Source of the DNA: JAXGMV01 sp040768445
GTDB lineage: Bacteria > Chloroflexota > Anaerolineae > Anaerolineales > Anaerolineaceae
Assembly (NCBI GenBank): GCA_040768445.1
Contig: JAXGMV010000001.1
Span: 1,860,001-1,924,000 of the forward strand
Direction: 5' to 3'
DNA: 64,000 nt
Position numbers and translations under genes: made by a program. The notes under the pieces were generated by a model. The model was not told the DNA's origin. It worked only from the letters and a program-made list of their open reading frames with translations, and made no database searches. Of this stretch, positions 33,803 to 42,868 are shown piece after piece (positions within the stretch are counted from its first letter, which is position 1; each line of letters begins with the position of its first letter).

Positions 33803-35430
33803 AAATCTTCGTTAATATCGCACAAAAACCCAGCTTCTGCCAGGACATCACGAATTCGGCCGGCTTGTTTTGGATCTATGCTGAAGGTTGTGTCATTGTA
33901 TTGTTCGATGATGAATTTGTTTGCGTTTGATTTTTGCAGTGTCAACTTTGCTTCGGGATCTTTTATAACCAATATGACTGCAGGTTTAATACCTGCGAGG
34001 GTGCCGGACTTTTCCCAGTTTTCTAATGCGCGCAGGACTGCTGGCGGCACCGGCGTGGAGGTATAACGTTTCAGAAGCGTGATTAGCATGGGTACTCGCA
34101 GATCCTGATTTTTTGCTGACGTCAATGTACGTGGTGTGATGCGGTAAGTGTACCCATCCAGAGTTTCTTTTTCCCAGCTGCAGAAGCGAGAAATCTGGTA
34201 GCGCGCTGCCCTGGATGTTAATTTATTCACGATGAGCCTGCCATCGGAGAATAACTTAAGCGGCTGGTCCTCTTCTGAAAGCCCTTGCGGCGGTGAGCCG
34301 TGCCAAAGAGCCTGCGACCAGGCTGAGGAACGGAAGGCTGAGAGATTCGTTGTTTTGTTGGGTCGAGCCAGTTCGACCAGCCCAAACCAGTATAACGGCC
34401 CGGTAATCATGAATCGCAAATAAGCGCCGTCGACTTCATCCCAGGAGCAGAAACCACGCAGGTATGCGTTAGTCTGGTTATTCAGAATAAACCATGAATC
34501 ATAATCGCCGGCAGGCCGTTGAAAATCCGGGTAGGTTTCCTTGACAGCCGCTATGAAAGCATTGATGTTCCACCATTTTCTTTCTGGCACTGATGAAAAG
34601 AATTCAATGAAACGGTTGCGGGCAGTGAGAGGGTTGTTCTCCCATTGACCTTCAAATTTCAGGCCCGGGATCAGGCGCAGTTCAATAAAATCGGGACTGG
34701 CTTGCCATTTATTAACAAGAAACGCCAGGGATTCAGCCCGGGTATTTTCCAAAAACCGTTTTGTCAGATCCGGATCAGGCAGCTGATTCTTAATCAGCCC
34801 GGCTGCCTGAAGCAGGGATTCCAGTGTATCGATTGGATATGGCCAGTTGGCATGTGAAAAACGCAGCCTGCTGATATTTGAACGCAGAGCGGCGAGCAGC
34901 GTACAGGTATGGTCCAGAATCTGGTCTGATGCAGGAATCACAACTGCAGCCTCAGCCGGAGTGGCCGGCCTGCCCAGCGGGGTGAGGTCTGAGTAATCTC
35001 TTTGTTTCAACACTTTGTAGATTTCATCAGGCACGTAGGCATACTCCTGTGGTTCACCATCCAGGTTTAGAAACGCTTTGGATATGAGCGCCCTGTACCA
35101 GAGAATTTCTGTTGCAGAGATTGGCTCGAAATGCGGTTTTTCCCGGTCGCGTCGTCCTCTACCCATGATACGCAGGTCACCATGTTTACGCGTAAACAAT
35201 GCCCACAACATCCTGCCTCTGTTTGAGATCAGGTCATCCAGCGCCTTTTTGGCATCACCAGGAAGCACTTCATAGATTTCTTGAACCAGGTCAGGTTTGG
35301 AGAGATTACCTATCAAGTATTCAACTGCGCTGGTCGTATCAACTGCCTGCAGTTCTAAAGCCCATAATTCGGAAACAATTGACAAAAATCCGTAATCATT
35401 GCTTTGGAGTGCTTGTAATAAATCAGGCAT
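33793..35430 (-). CDS. Helicase-associated (XPB/Ssl2-like) domain protein
   Basis: 545 residues without an ATPase core. The C-terminal third (PPAVLRALENWEKSG, IKPAVILVIKDPEAKLTLQKS, FIIEQYNDTTFSIDPKQAGRIRDVLAEAGF) matches the 'helicase XPB/Ssl2-like' domain found alone in actinobacterial and Chloroflexota proteins. The middle is alpha-helical with many Trp/Tyr, and the first 60 residues are helical repeats. I infer a DNA-binding or DNA-repair accessory role; function is unknown. Single gene on the minus strand, diverging from the V4R-like gene. Confidence 0.65.
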   Translation of the reverse strand: MPDLLQALQSNDYGFLSIVSELWALELQAVDTTSAVEYLIGNLSKPDLVQEIYEVLPGDAKKALDDLISNRGRMLWALFTRKHGDLRIMGRGRRDREKPHFEPISATEILWYRALISKAFLNLDGEPQEYAYVPDEIYKVLKQRDYSDLTPLGRPATPAEAAVVIPASDQILDHTCTLLAALRSNISRLRFSHANWPYPIDTLESLLQAAGLIKNQLPDPDLTKRFLENTRAESLAFLVNKWQASPDFIELRLIPGLKFEGQWENNPLTARNRFIEFFSSVPERKWWNINAFIAAVKETYPDFQRPAGDYDSWFILNNQTNAYLRGFCSWDEVDGAYLRFMITGPLYWFGLVELARPNKTTNLSAFRSSAWSQALWHGSPPQGLSEEDQPLKLFSDGRLIVNKLTSRAARYQISRFCSWEKETLDGYTYRITPRTLTSAKNQDLRVPMLITLLKRYTSTPVPPAVLRALENWEKSGTLAGIKPAVILVIKDPEAKLTLQKSNANKFIIEQYNDTTFSIDPKQAGRIRDVLAEAGFLCDINEDLGG

Positions 35431-35606
35431 TGCTATTCATCTCTGAGGGAAAATCATCATTCAAATTTTGTGTATTTTTAATGATTGCACACGGCAGATG
35501 ATATGATTATACCTATAATAAAAAGGTGCGATCTCTCAAAAATATGATAATCTATCTACTGTGGACAGGGAAAATTCACGGTGACTAGTGATAATTGGAA
35601 AACAAA

Positions 35607-36224
35607 ATGACACAACAAGAAATAAAATTTATACACAATAATTTTTTCCAAATGTTTGCCCTCGCAGTAAGAGAGGCATCTGGCAGCGACTCTGAGAGAA
35701 TGCTTGCTCTTTGCGAGACACCCAATTTTGTAATAATTGAAACGCCTGAATGGTTGGATTTTCAGTCAGTTTATCCATTTGTGCTGGCGTTTTACCAGGA
35801 ATATGGTTTGCTGGCTGCCCAGGGGATGCTGGTAAAGGCTGGCAGATCATTTTTTAAGATCGCTATTCGTGATTACCCTGATGATACTGGATTGTTTGAT
35901 CCAGAGTTCCGCATGCTGCCGAAGCCTCTGAGGTTGTTTGATGGTTTGCACAAATTAAAACGATTCTTCTTCGAACCGCAGGGAATTTCTGTCAATATAA
36001 CAGATGGCGACGACGCCTGGCAGTTTGAAATTTTCAACAACAAGGCATTCAGCCAACAGGATGTTGACATGCTGGATTGCCTTGCCAAGTTTACTACTGG
36101 CATCCTGCAGGAGTTTATGATGTGGTCAACAGGCGGCAAGTATTACCCGGTATATGAAGCGGACCGGCTCTTGTTCTCTGACGAACCAGTCAGGTTTCAG
36201 ATTGATAAGAAATACATCAGTTAG
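35607..36224 (+). CDS. Protein of unknown function, weak V4R-like similarity
   Basis: 205 residues. No clear family. The pattern of two alpha/beta halves and the ending GKYYPVYEADRLLFSDEPVRFQI resemble 4-vinyl reductase (V4R) small-molecule-binding domains, which have a similar 'E..C...G...C.F.I' C terminus, but the ligand cysteines are absent. The ATG at 35607 has GGAAAA just upstream; a TTG at 35597 in another frame and one at 35595 in frame are less likely. Its neighbours give no clue. It has no terminator before the TPP riboswitch promoter. Confidence 0.5.
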   Translation: MTQQEIKFIHNNFFQMFALAVREASGSDSERMLALCETPNFVIIETPEWLDFQSVYPFVLAFYQEYGLLAAQGMLVKAGRSFFKIAIRDYPDDTGLFDPEFRMLPKPLRLFDGLHKLKRFFFEPQGISVNITDGDDAWQFEIFNNKAFSQQDVDMLDCLAKFTTGILQEFMMWSTGGKYYPVYEADRLLFSDEPVRFQIDKKYIS

Positions 36225-36239
36225 GCCATTAAATAACAG

Positions 36240-36268
36240 TTGACAGGTCAATAGCTGTAGACTAAAAT
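36240..36268 (+). promoter_or_regulatory. Promoter of the thiamine operon
   Basis: TTGACA (36240-36245), 17 bases, TAAAAT (36263-36268), with the start expected a few bases before the TPP aptamer. Confidence 0.85.
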
Positions 36269-36280
36269 AAGTTTAATTGA

Positions 36281-36365
36281 ACGGGGAGCCTATCGTGAGG
36301 CTGAGAGGAAGATGAAAATCTTCGACCCGCATTACCTGAACCGGATAATACCGGCGGAGGGAAGA
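36281..36365 (+). promoter_or_regulatory. TPP riboswitch (THI element)
   Basis: GGGGAGCC, then GGCTGAGAGG (36299-36308), GACCCG, and ACCTGAACCGGATAATACCG followed by GCGGAGGGAAG: the conserved thi-box order. Thiamine pyrophosphate binding should favour the terminator at 36384-36413 and switch off thiN-thiBPQ. Confidence 0.97.
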
Positions 36366-36383
36366 TGGACACAATGTCTTGCC

Positions 36384-36413
36384 AATCACCCTCTGCTCTA
36401 AAGGGTGATTTTT
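36384..36413 (+). terminator. Expression-platform terminator of the TPP riboswitch
   Basis: AATCACCCT (36384-36392) pairs with AGGGTGATT (36402-36410), followed by TTTTT. The thiN ATG begins 2 bases after the T-run, so the hairpin may also mask the start. Confidence 0.92.
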
Positions 36414-36414
36414 A

Positions 36415-37071
36415 ATGTCACAAAGAGCATTGATATTTGCTAACGGCGAACTTCCCGGGCTTGAGAGAATTCAATCTTTTATCCAGCCTGGTGATTTCCT
36501 GGTTGCTGCAGATGGTGGCAGCCGTTACCTGCGAGAACTGGGCTTGCTCCCCGATCTTCTAATTGGTGATTTGGATTCAGTTGATGCCGATTACCTCAAA
36601 TACCTGTCGGGTTCTTCCACAATAATTAAAAAATACCCGGTAGATAAAGATGAGACAGATCTTGAGTTGGCTTTGAGCCATGCTCTTGACGCTAATTATT
36701 CGACAATCCGAATACTCGGCGCCCTGGGCGGCCGGATTGATCACACATTGGGCAACCTATCTCTCCTGCTGCGTGCTGATCTCAGCGGTTGTGATGTGCG
36801 CCTGCTTGACGGACAACAGGAAGTCATGTTGATACGTGATCATGTGGTAATAACAGGTGAGCCGGGTGAACTTGTCTCTTTGGTACCCTGGGGGGTGTCG
36901 GCAACAGGTGTATCGACTACTGGCTTAAAATATGCGCTTAACAATGAAACGCTGTGTCCTCACGAGGCCAGGGGGATCAGCAATGTAATGGAAGATCACG
37001 CAGCAGAGGTTAGCCTCAAAGAAGGCTTGCTGTTGTGTTTTCACCTGTTCAACAATAATGGTGAAGTATAA
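36415..37071 (+). CDS. thiN: Thiamine pyrophosphokinase
   Basis: 218 residues. Transfers pyrophosphate from ATP to thiamine to make TPP. Family motifs: LVAADGGSRYL near residue 29, LIGDLDSVD near 49, DKDETDLELAL near 78 and LGALGGRIDHTLGNL near 99; these hold the Mg and thiamine ligands. No ribosome site is visible upstream of the ATG because it follows the riboswitch terminator directly. First gene of the thiamine-salvage operon. Confidence 0.95.
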   Translation: MSQRALIFANGELPGLERIQSFIQPGDFLVAADGGSRYLRELGLLPDLLIGDLDSVDADYLKYLSGSSTIIKKYPVDKDETDLELALSHALDANYSTIRILGALGGRIDHTLGNLSLLLRADLSGCDVRLLDGQQEVMLIRDHVVITGEPGELVSLVPWGVSATGVSTTGLKYALNNETLCPHEARGISNVMEDHAAEVSLKEGLLLCFHLFNNNGEV

Positions 37072-37084
37072 GTTGGAGGTTGTT

Positions 37085-38167
37085 ATGAAAAAAGTTACTG
37101 TTTTAATTTTTATTCTGATGGGATTGTTGATATTAACAGGCTGCACACCTACCAAGACAGAAGAAGCTCCCCAATTTTCTGAAATTGCAGAAGAATCGAA
37201 GCAGTTAAATATTATGACTCATGATTCATTTTCTGCCAGTGAAAGGGTGATTGCTCAGTTTGAGGAATCCAATAACGTAAAATTAAATTTCCTCAAGTCC
37301 GGCGATACCGGCGGCGCTTTGAACCGGGCAATCCTTTCAAAAGAGTCTCCGCTGGCTGCTGTTTTTTACGGCGTGGATAATACTTTTCTGACGCGTGCTA
37401 TCAACGCGGATATTTTTGAGCCTTATAACTCACCTGAATTATCCAACATTGATGAAGCCTTCATCCTTGATAAAGAATTCAATGTTCTGCCGGTTGACTA
37501 TGGCGATGTGTGCATCAACTATGACAAAGCGTATTTTTCAGACAACAACCTGGCATTGCCGCAATCACTCGAAGACCTTCTGAAACCAGAATACAAGCGT
37601 TTGCTGGTTGTTGAAAACCCCGCCCTTTCTTCACCAGGGCTGGCTTTCATGCTGGCCACCATTTCACATTTCGGTGAAGATGGGTACCTGGATTTTTGGA
37701 AAAGCATGAGAGAGAATGGCGTGGTAGTAGTAAACGATTGGGAAACAGCTTATTACACCAATTTCAGCGCTTCATCAGGCAGGGGACCTCAACCAATGGT
37801 AGTTTCATACGGGACAAGCCCGGCAGCCGAGGTGATTTATGCTGATGAAGAGCTGGATGATACCCCAACAGCTTCGTTGGTTGGCGACGACATGTGTTAC
37901 CGCCAGATAGAATTTGTTGGTATCTTGAAAGGCACCAAGAACCGCCAGCTGGCAGAGAAATTTGTAGATTTCATGCTGCAAAAGGAGTTCCAGGAGGATA
38001 TTCCACTGCAAATGTTTGTCTATCCGGTCAATAAACTGGCGATACTGCCGCAAGAATTTGTTGATTACACACAATCGCCTCAAAACCCTGCCAGTATGCT
38101 GTCAGAGACTATTGATACCAGGCGTGAGCAGTGGATCCAGGATTGGACTGATACAGTCATCAAATGA
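37085..38167 (+). CDS. thiB: Thiamine ABC transporter substrate-binding lipoprotein
   Basis: 360 residues. Lipobox ILTGC at residue 21. Class II binding protein of the ThiB/iron type: LNIMTHDSFSAS at the start, DTGGALNRAILSKESPLAAVFYGVDNTF, PVDYGDVCINYDKAYF and VVVNDWETAYYTNF correspond to the thiamine-pocket segments of E. coli ThiB. ATG 37085 has GGAGG 5-6 bases upstream; an earlier ATG at 37058 would overlap thiN. The stop overlaps the thiP start (ATGA). Confidence 0.92.
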   Translation: MKKVTVLIFILMGLLILTGCTPTKTEEAPQFSEIAEESKQLNIMTHDSFSASERVIAQFEESNNVKLNFLKSGDTGGALNRAILSKESPLAAVFYGVDNTFLTRAINADIFEPYNSPELSNIDEAFILDKEFNVLPVDYGDVCINYDKAYFSDNNLALPQSLEDLLKPEYKRLLVVENPALSSPGLAFMLATISHFGEDGYLDFWKSMRENGVVVVNDWETAYYTNFSASSGRGPQPMVVSYGTSPAAEVIYADEELDDTPTASLVGDDMCYRQIEFVGILKGTKNRQLAEKFVDFMLQKEFQEDIPLQMFVYPVNKLAILPQEFVDYTQSPQNPASMLSETIDTRREQWIQDWTDTVIK

Positions 38168-39855
38168 AATTTGCAATTGAAAGACGAGGTATAGCTTTCG
38201 GTTTGGCAGCCATATTTTTATGGCTGCCCCCACTTGTTTTCTATGCAGTCTTTTTCATCAATCCACTCTCAGCCACATTCATCCTTGCTTTTGAAACCAT
38301 CACAGAAGCAGCTATCTGGCGAGAGATGCTGCTGAGAGCCTGGCCGCCATTCTTGTTCACCATTTGGCAGGCTGTGCTTTCCACTGCTATCACGATGGCT
38401 GTGGGTTTGCCGGCAGCCTACCTGTTTGCCAGGTATCGGTTTCCTGGCAAGCGGCTGCTGCGTGTGGTGACAACCCTGCCATTTATCCTGCCCACTGTCG
38501 TGGTTGCTGCCAGCTTCAACGCGCTGCTTGGACCAAATGGGTGGCTGAACAGTCTCCTGATGCAAGCATTCCATCTGAACGATCCACCCATCAAATTGAT
38601 GAACACATTGGCGATGATATTGATTGCCCACGTTTTTTACAACACGACCATTATCATTCGAGTTGTTGGATCAGCCTGGGCCCAGATGGATGACCGCATC
38701 GAACAGGCTGCCCGTACGCTTGGTGCTAATCCGTTTCGGGCATTCACTGAGGTAACTTTTCCACTGCTTCGTCCGTCCATATTGTCAGCCATGCTGTTGG
38801 TGTTTTTATTTGATTTCACAAGTTTTGGTGTGATCTTGATGCTCGGCGGACCGGCATATGCCACGTTGGAAGTTGAGATTTATATTCAAACCCTGCAGTA
38901 CTTAAATCTGAAGCTGGCGGGAGTGCTGTCGGTAATTCAGATGATCGTTACATTGCTGGTAATGTGGCTTTCTCTAAGAATTGGTGGCAGGCAGACCTCT
39001 TTTCTGCCGCGGCTCAAAGGAGAAGCCCAACGCCAACCGCGTACATGGTTTGAAAAAGCAATTATTGCATTCATCATTACCAACCTGGTTGTCCTGCTCT
39101 TATCTCCTTTGGTGGCATTAATTGCGCGGGCGTTTTTTCGGTTTGAGTCATCAACGGGTGATTGGATTTTTACACTGCAATATTTCACAGAATTATTTGT
39201 AAACCGGCGTGGTTCCATCTTCTATGTTCCACCAATCGACTCTGCAATTAATTCATTAAAATATGCACTGATCACTGTAGCGCTAACGTTAGGTTTCGGG
39301 ATTCCTGCTGCGTATGGGTTATCAAAACGCAAATGGTACACACGTTTCATGGATCCGCTTATCATGCTCCCAATGGGGACTTCTGCTGTCACGCTCGGGT
39401 TAGGGTTTATCCTGGTGTTCAACAAACCGCCTCTGGATGTGCGCACGTTCCCACTGCTGGTGCCAATTGCGCACAGCCTGGTTGCACTGCCTTTTGTTGT
39501 CAGAACGATGCAGCCAGCAATTAATGCCATACCAGAGTCACTTCACCAGGCAGCCAGGGTACTTGGTGCGCGCTCCTGGCAGGTTTGGACTGAAATTGAT
39601 CTGCCGATACTGTTGAGAGCAGTCGTTGTAAGCAGTGTGTTTGCGTTCACCCTCTCACTCGGAGAGTTTGGTGCAACCAGCTTTATTTCTCGACCTGAAT
39701 TTCCCACACTGCCAGTAGCGATTTACCGGTTCCTATCCAGACCCGGCGCGATGAATTATGGTCAGGCTATGGCTATTGCCACGATCTTAATGGTTTTGTG
39801 TGGCTTAGCCATTTTGATCCTTGAAAGATTTTCAGAAAAAGATGAAGTGGAATAA
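38164..39855 (+). CDS. thiP: Thiamine ABC transporter permease (fused two-unit)
   Basis: 563 residues with about twelve membrane helices. Two complete permease halves, each with an EAA-type loop: EQAARTLGANPFRAFTEVTFPLLRP near residue 180 and HQAARVLGARSWQVWTEIDLPILLR near 460. This fusion is normal for ThiP-type transporters. The ATG overlaps the thiB stop by four bases. Confidence 0.93.
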   Translation: MKFAIERRGIAFGLAAIFLWLPPLVFYAVFFINPLSATFILAFETITEAAIWREMLLRAWPPFLFTIWQAVLSTAITMAVGLPAAYLFARYRFPGKRLLRVVTTLPFILPTVVVAASFNALLGPNGWLNSLLMQAFHLNDPPIKLMNTLAMILIAHVFYNTTIIIRVVGSAWAQMDDRIEQAARTLGANPFRAFTEVTFPLLRPSILSAMLLVFLFDFTSFGVILMLGGPAYATLEVEIYIQTLQYLNLKLAGVLSVIQMIVTLLVMWLSLRIGGRQTSFLPRLKGEAQRQPRTWFEKAIIAFIITNLVVLLLSPLVALIARAFFRFESSTGDWIFTLQYFTELFVNRRGSIFYVPPIDSAINSLKYALITVALTLGFGIPAAYGLSKRKWYTRFMDPLIMLPMGTSAVTLGLGFILVFNKPPLDVRTFPLLVPIAHSLVALPFVVRTMQPAINAIPESLHQAARVLGARSWQVWTEIDLPILLRAVVVSSVFAFTLSLGEFGATSFISRPEFPTLPVAIYRFLSRPGAMNYGQAMAIATILMVLCGLAILILERFSEKDEVE

Positions 39856-39879
39856 GATCGGATACGGAGTTGCACACCT

Positions 39880-40935
39880 ATGCTTGAAGTAATCGATATT
39901 TGGAAGTCATATGAAGGCAAGCCTTTGCTGCAGGGTGTTTCTTTTACTGTTGAACAAGGAGAGACCATCTGTCTTTTAGGTGCATCGGGCAGTGGAAAGA
40001 GCACGATACTGCGCATCATTACCGGCCTGGAGGATTGTGAGGCTGGTTCTGTTGTGTGGGACGGCACTAACCTCAATGCTGTTCCGGTTCATAATCGCAA
40101 TTTTGGATTGATGTTCCAGGATTATGCCTTATTCCCGCACAAGTCGGTGGCTGAAAATGTTGGGTTTGGGTTGAAGATGAAAGGCGTTACCAGGGCAGAG
40201 CAGGAAGTGAAAATCAAGGCGGCATTGTCGCTGGTTGATATGGACTCCTTCATTCATCGGCGAGTGACAGATCTGTCAGGCGGTGAACAGCAGCGGGTAG
40301 CGCTTGCCAGGGCGCTGGCACCTGAGCCGAAGCTGCTGATGTTGGATGAGCCTCTTGCTGCACTGGATCGGGCTTTACGGGATCAGCTGGTTGAAGAATT
40401 AAGGCATATTCTCTCCAGAACTGGTGTTCCGGCAATTTACGTGACTCATGATCAGCAGGAAGCTTATATTATTTCGGACCGCATGCTGTTGATGAATAAT
40501 GGCAGGATTGTACAGGAAGGGAGACCAGCAGAACTTTACAGGCGTCCAAACTCATTGTGGGCAGCAACATTTCTTGGAATCTCGAACCAGCTTGATGGTA
40601 TTGTGAAAACAATAAAGCCCTGCACGGTTGAAACACAGGTTGGCCTGTTCACCGTTAATTGTGACCAATGTAACAATTTGCCGAGCGGTACCAGAGTGAC
40701 TTTACTGGTCCCGCCGACTGGCGCGGCACTTGAGCCGGGTAGTGCTGCACACAACCGGCTGACAGGACGCGTGGTTGATGCGGTGTTTTTCGGTGAAGGC
40801 TACAGAATTGAACTGCTTTTGGATAATGGGCAGGCGTTTATATTTACTTTGAATTCAGCGGTTGCTAAAGGGGAAGTTCTTTCGTTGTATTTTGATAATG
40901 ATCAGCTAATTTGCCTGGCTGAGCATAAGCCCTGA
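39880..40935 (+). CDS. thiQ: Thiamine ABC transporter ATP-binding subunit
   Basis: 351 residues. Walker A LGASGSGKST near residue 36, Q-loop LMFQDYALFPH, signature LSGGEQQRVALARAL near 132, Walker B LLMLDEPLAALD, H-loop VTHDQ. A C-terminal TOBE-type domain (about 235-351: TLLVPPTGAALEPGS ... YRIELLLDNGQAF) is longer than in E. coli ThiQ (232 residues) and more like FbpC/PotA-type subunits. The thiamine role rests on the operon and its riboswitch. Confidence 0.87.
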   Translation: MLEVIDIWKSYEGKPLLQGVSFTVEQGETICLLGASGSGKSTILRIITGLEDCEAGSVVWDGTNLNAVPVHNRNFGLMFQDYALFPHKSVAENVGFGLKMKGVTRAEQEVKIKAALSLVDMDSFIHRRVTDLSGGEQQRVALARALAPEPKLLMLDEPLAALDRALRDQLVEELRHILSRTGVPAIYVTHDQQEAYIISDRMLLMNNGRIVQEGRPAELYRRPNSLWAATFLGISNQLDGIVKTIKPCTVETQVGLFTVNCDQCNNLPSGTRVTLLVPPTGAALEPGSAAHNRLTGRVVDAVFFGEGYRIELLLDNGQAFIFTLNSAVAKGEVLSLYFDNDQLICLAEHKP

Positions 40936-40956
40936 CGTCTGATTTATCAAACGAAA

Positions 40957-40991
40957 AAAGCCTCTACCCTGTATCAAGCGGTAGAGGCTTT
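40957..40991. terminator. Bidirectional terminator after thiQ
   Basis: AAAGCCTCTACC (40957-40968) pairs with GGTAGAGGCTTT (40980-40991); As precede it. It separates thiQ from the convergent small gene at 41005. Confidence 0.9.
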
Positions 40992-41004
40992 CGATTGATT
41001 ATGA

Positions 41005-41283
41005 TTATATAAATCTGAGAAATCCCTGAAGCAGAGTCAAATCTAACTGATAGGGGCCATTTTCGCCAAACATGGTTGTGGCAACAATACCACCGATGAT
41101 CAGTACGCAGCAGCAGAGTAACAGCAGTGCAATAATGACAATAATCCATACTTTCTTATTGCTTTTTTTCGGTTGGTAAGCCGGAGGTACGTAGGCTGAT
41201 CCTGCAAATGATGGTTCAGGAGCAGGTGCGTCGCTCTCCCAACGTTTTACTGAGTCATCCGGATTTGGAGTCTGAGCATTCAT
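41005..41283 (-). CDS. Small membrane protein, unknown function
   Basis: 92 residues: a proline-rich N-terminal half (PAPEPSFAGSAYVPPAYQPK), a lysine stretch, one membrane helix at about 46-68 (WIIVIIALLLLCCCVLIIGG) and a short outside tail. The layout recalls the C-terminal anchor of the FHA protein at 44215. GGAGAGATAATCTT precedes the ATG. No family recognised. Confidence 0.65.
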   Translation of the reverse strand: MNAQTPNPDDSVKRWESDAPAPEPSFAGSAYVPPAYQPKKSNKKVWIIVIIALLLLCCCVLIIGGIVATTMFGENGPYQLDLTLLQGFLRFI

Positions 41284-41409
41284 AAGATTATCTCTCCTTC
41301 ATAGATTAACAATGAATTAATTGCTGATGATTTTATTCTATTACAGCTAATGCCTGTTGGCAACCATCAATGTTAGAAAACAATACATATAATTCTGTTT
41401 GCAAGTGGG

Positions 41410-41982
41410 TTAGTATTGGGTGTAATCTTTTTCTCGTGATTTTTGAATAAAGTAGTAGACAACCCACGCAGTGATGATAATTGAAATGCAGGCAATTACA
41501 ACAGGTATGACGATCGATAAAATCGAAATGATGGTCGATACTGCATCCTCAGCCATACTGACAGGGACATTACCGGCTCCACCCGTTACTGCAGTAACTG
41601 CTGGACGCACTGCTGCTGCCTTGGCAGTGTGAACGCCACCTGCAACCAGCAGTCCCAATGACAGTGAAAGTATAGGGTTAATATCGCTGACGACATTGGC
41701 TGAGGCTGCAAACACAATTGCTCCAGCAACCGGTCTAATGATGGTTTGAATGGCATCATTGATGTGGTTTACAGCCGGTACCTTATCTGCAAAGAATTCA
41801 ACGACTGATAGAACGATCAGGATTCCAATGACCCACCAACTTGTCAGGACATCCCAGGGCGCTTTCAAGGTCATCAAGTTGGCGAATTTTGCCAGGACTG
41901 CCACAGTCAGCAGCGGAATATAAGCATTTAAGCCTGCGCTGGCTGAAAGTCCAAATGCTGAAAAAATATTAAATAACTCCAT
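41410..41982 (-). CDS. DUF4126 membrane protein
   Basis: 190 residues, about five membrane helices. FGLSASAGLNAYIPLLTVAVLAK at the start and GLLVAGGVHTAKAAAVRPAVTA near 110 are DUF4126 signatures. Function unknown. AGAGGTATAA precedes the ATG. Same strand as the DUF2085 gene 29 bases upstream. Confidence 0.85.
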   Translation of the reverse strand: MELFNIFSAFGLSASAGLNAYIPLLTVAVLAKFANLMTLKAPWDVLTSWWVIGILIVLSVVEFFADKVPAVNHINDAIQTIIRPVAGAIVFAASANVVSDINPILSLSLGLLVAGGVHTAKAAAVRPAVTAVTGGAGNVPVSMAEDAVSTIISILSIVIPVVIACISIIITAWVVYYFIQKSREKDYTQY

Positions 41983-42011
41983 TTATACCTCTTGTCTCTT
42001 CCTCCTGGATA

Positions 42012-42818
42012 TTAGTAAAAACTGTTCCAGGTGCCAGTGAGTTGATATCGTATGAAATCCATCAATGCAATTTGGACAATCACCGTGATAAACCCACATA
42101 ACATATACGTTTTAAGTTGAGAAAAGTTTAAAAATAAGTTTTCTTTCTTAAGAAGCAGTACCCAGAGAATGGTATGAATGACTGTGAGAATAATCAGTAA
42201 GTTCAGGACACTGAGCAATGACAGCGGGTAAAGGATAATTGGGTTCTCAGATGTGACAAGTAAAATGATCAAAGCTGAACCGACAACGATAAGCAGCACC
42301 TGCTTCCACGTCTTAATGCTGGGCTCTGCAAACCAGTCTGCCCAGATTGTCTGGTTGAATATCGGAACCAGAATGGCAGAAATTGAAAAGCCGAGCAATG
42401 TTCCTGAGGAAAGCCTGAGCCAGTTTTGAGGTGTGTAGAGCGGATCTATGAAGGGGGTGAGGCTGATGAATGAATTAATGCCATCGAGGGCAAAAAAAAG
42501 CAGGGCTGCACCCAAAAACAGCATCACTTTCCTGCCTGGCATGCCGCCTTTTTTGAAATGCCAGAAATGATACAATAATCCAAACAGAGCGCCAAGGTGC
42601 ATACCCGTGCATCTGGAGCACAGTGGCATATTTTTTCCGGCAAATTGGAAACTGCGCTCTGGGATTTGGTGGCATACTGCATACCCAATGGCTTGTGCTT
42701 TACCAAGAACGCCGGGAGGTGTAAACCACAGCCATCCAATGAGTAATGCGGCTGAAAGGATAAGCAGAACAGCAAAGATGATTTTTTCTGAGGGTTTTGC
42801 GAAAAGAGTTGTTTTCAT
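42012..42818 (-). CDS. DUF2085 membrane protein
   Basis: 268 residues from the ATG at 42818 (ATG 42827 is also possible). The defining DUF2085 motif is clear: YAVCHQIPERSF followed by MPLCSRCTGMHLGALFG, a likely metal- or disulfide-forming Cys/His cluster at a membrane surface. Six to seven membrane helices follow. A still longer reading to 42932 would run into the divergent DUF3048 gene and is rejected. Function unknown. Confidence 0.82.
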   Translation of the reverse strand: MKTTLFAKPSEKIIFAVLLILSAALLIGWLWFTPPGVLGKAQAIGYAVCHQIPERSFQFAGKNMPLCSRCTGMHLGALFGLLYHFWHFKKGGMPGRKVMLFLGAALLFFALDGINSFISLTPFIDPLYTPQNWLRLSSGTLLGFSISAILVPIFNQTIWADWFAEPSIKTWKQVLLIVVGSALIILLVTSENPIILYPLSLLSVLNLLIILTVIHTILWVLLLKKENLFLNFSQLKTYMLCGFITVIVQIALMDFIRYQLTGTWNSFY

Positions 42819-42868
42819 GGATGCCATGATTATAGGATTGTTACCTGATGTGTGCAAGGAAATAAAAA

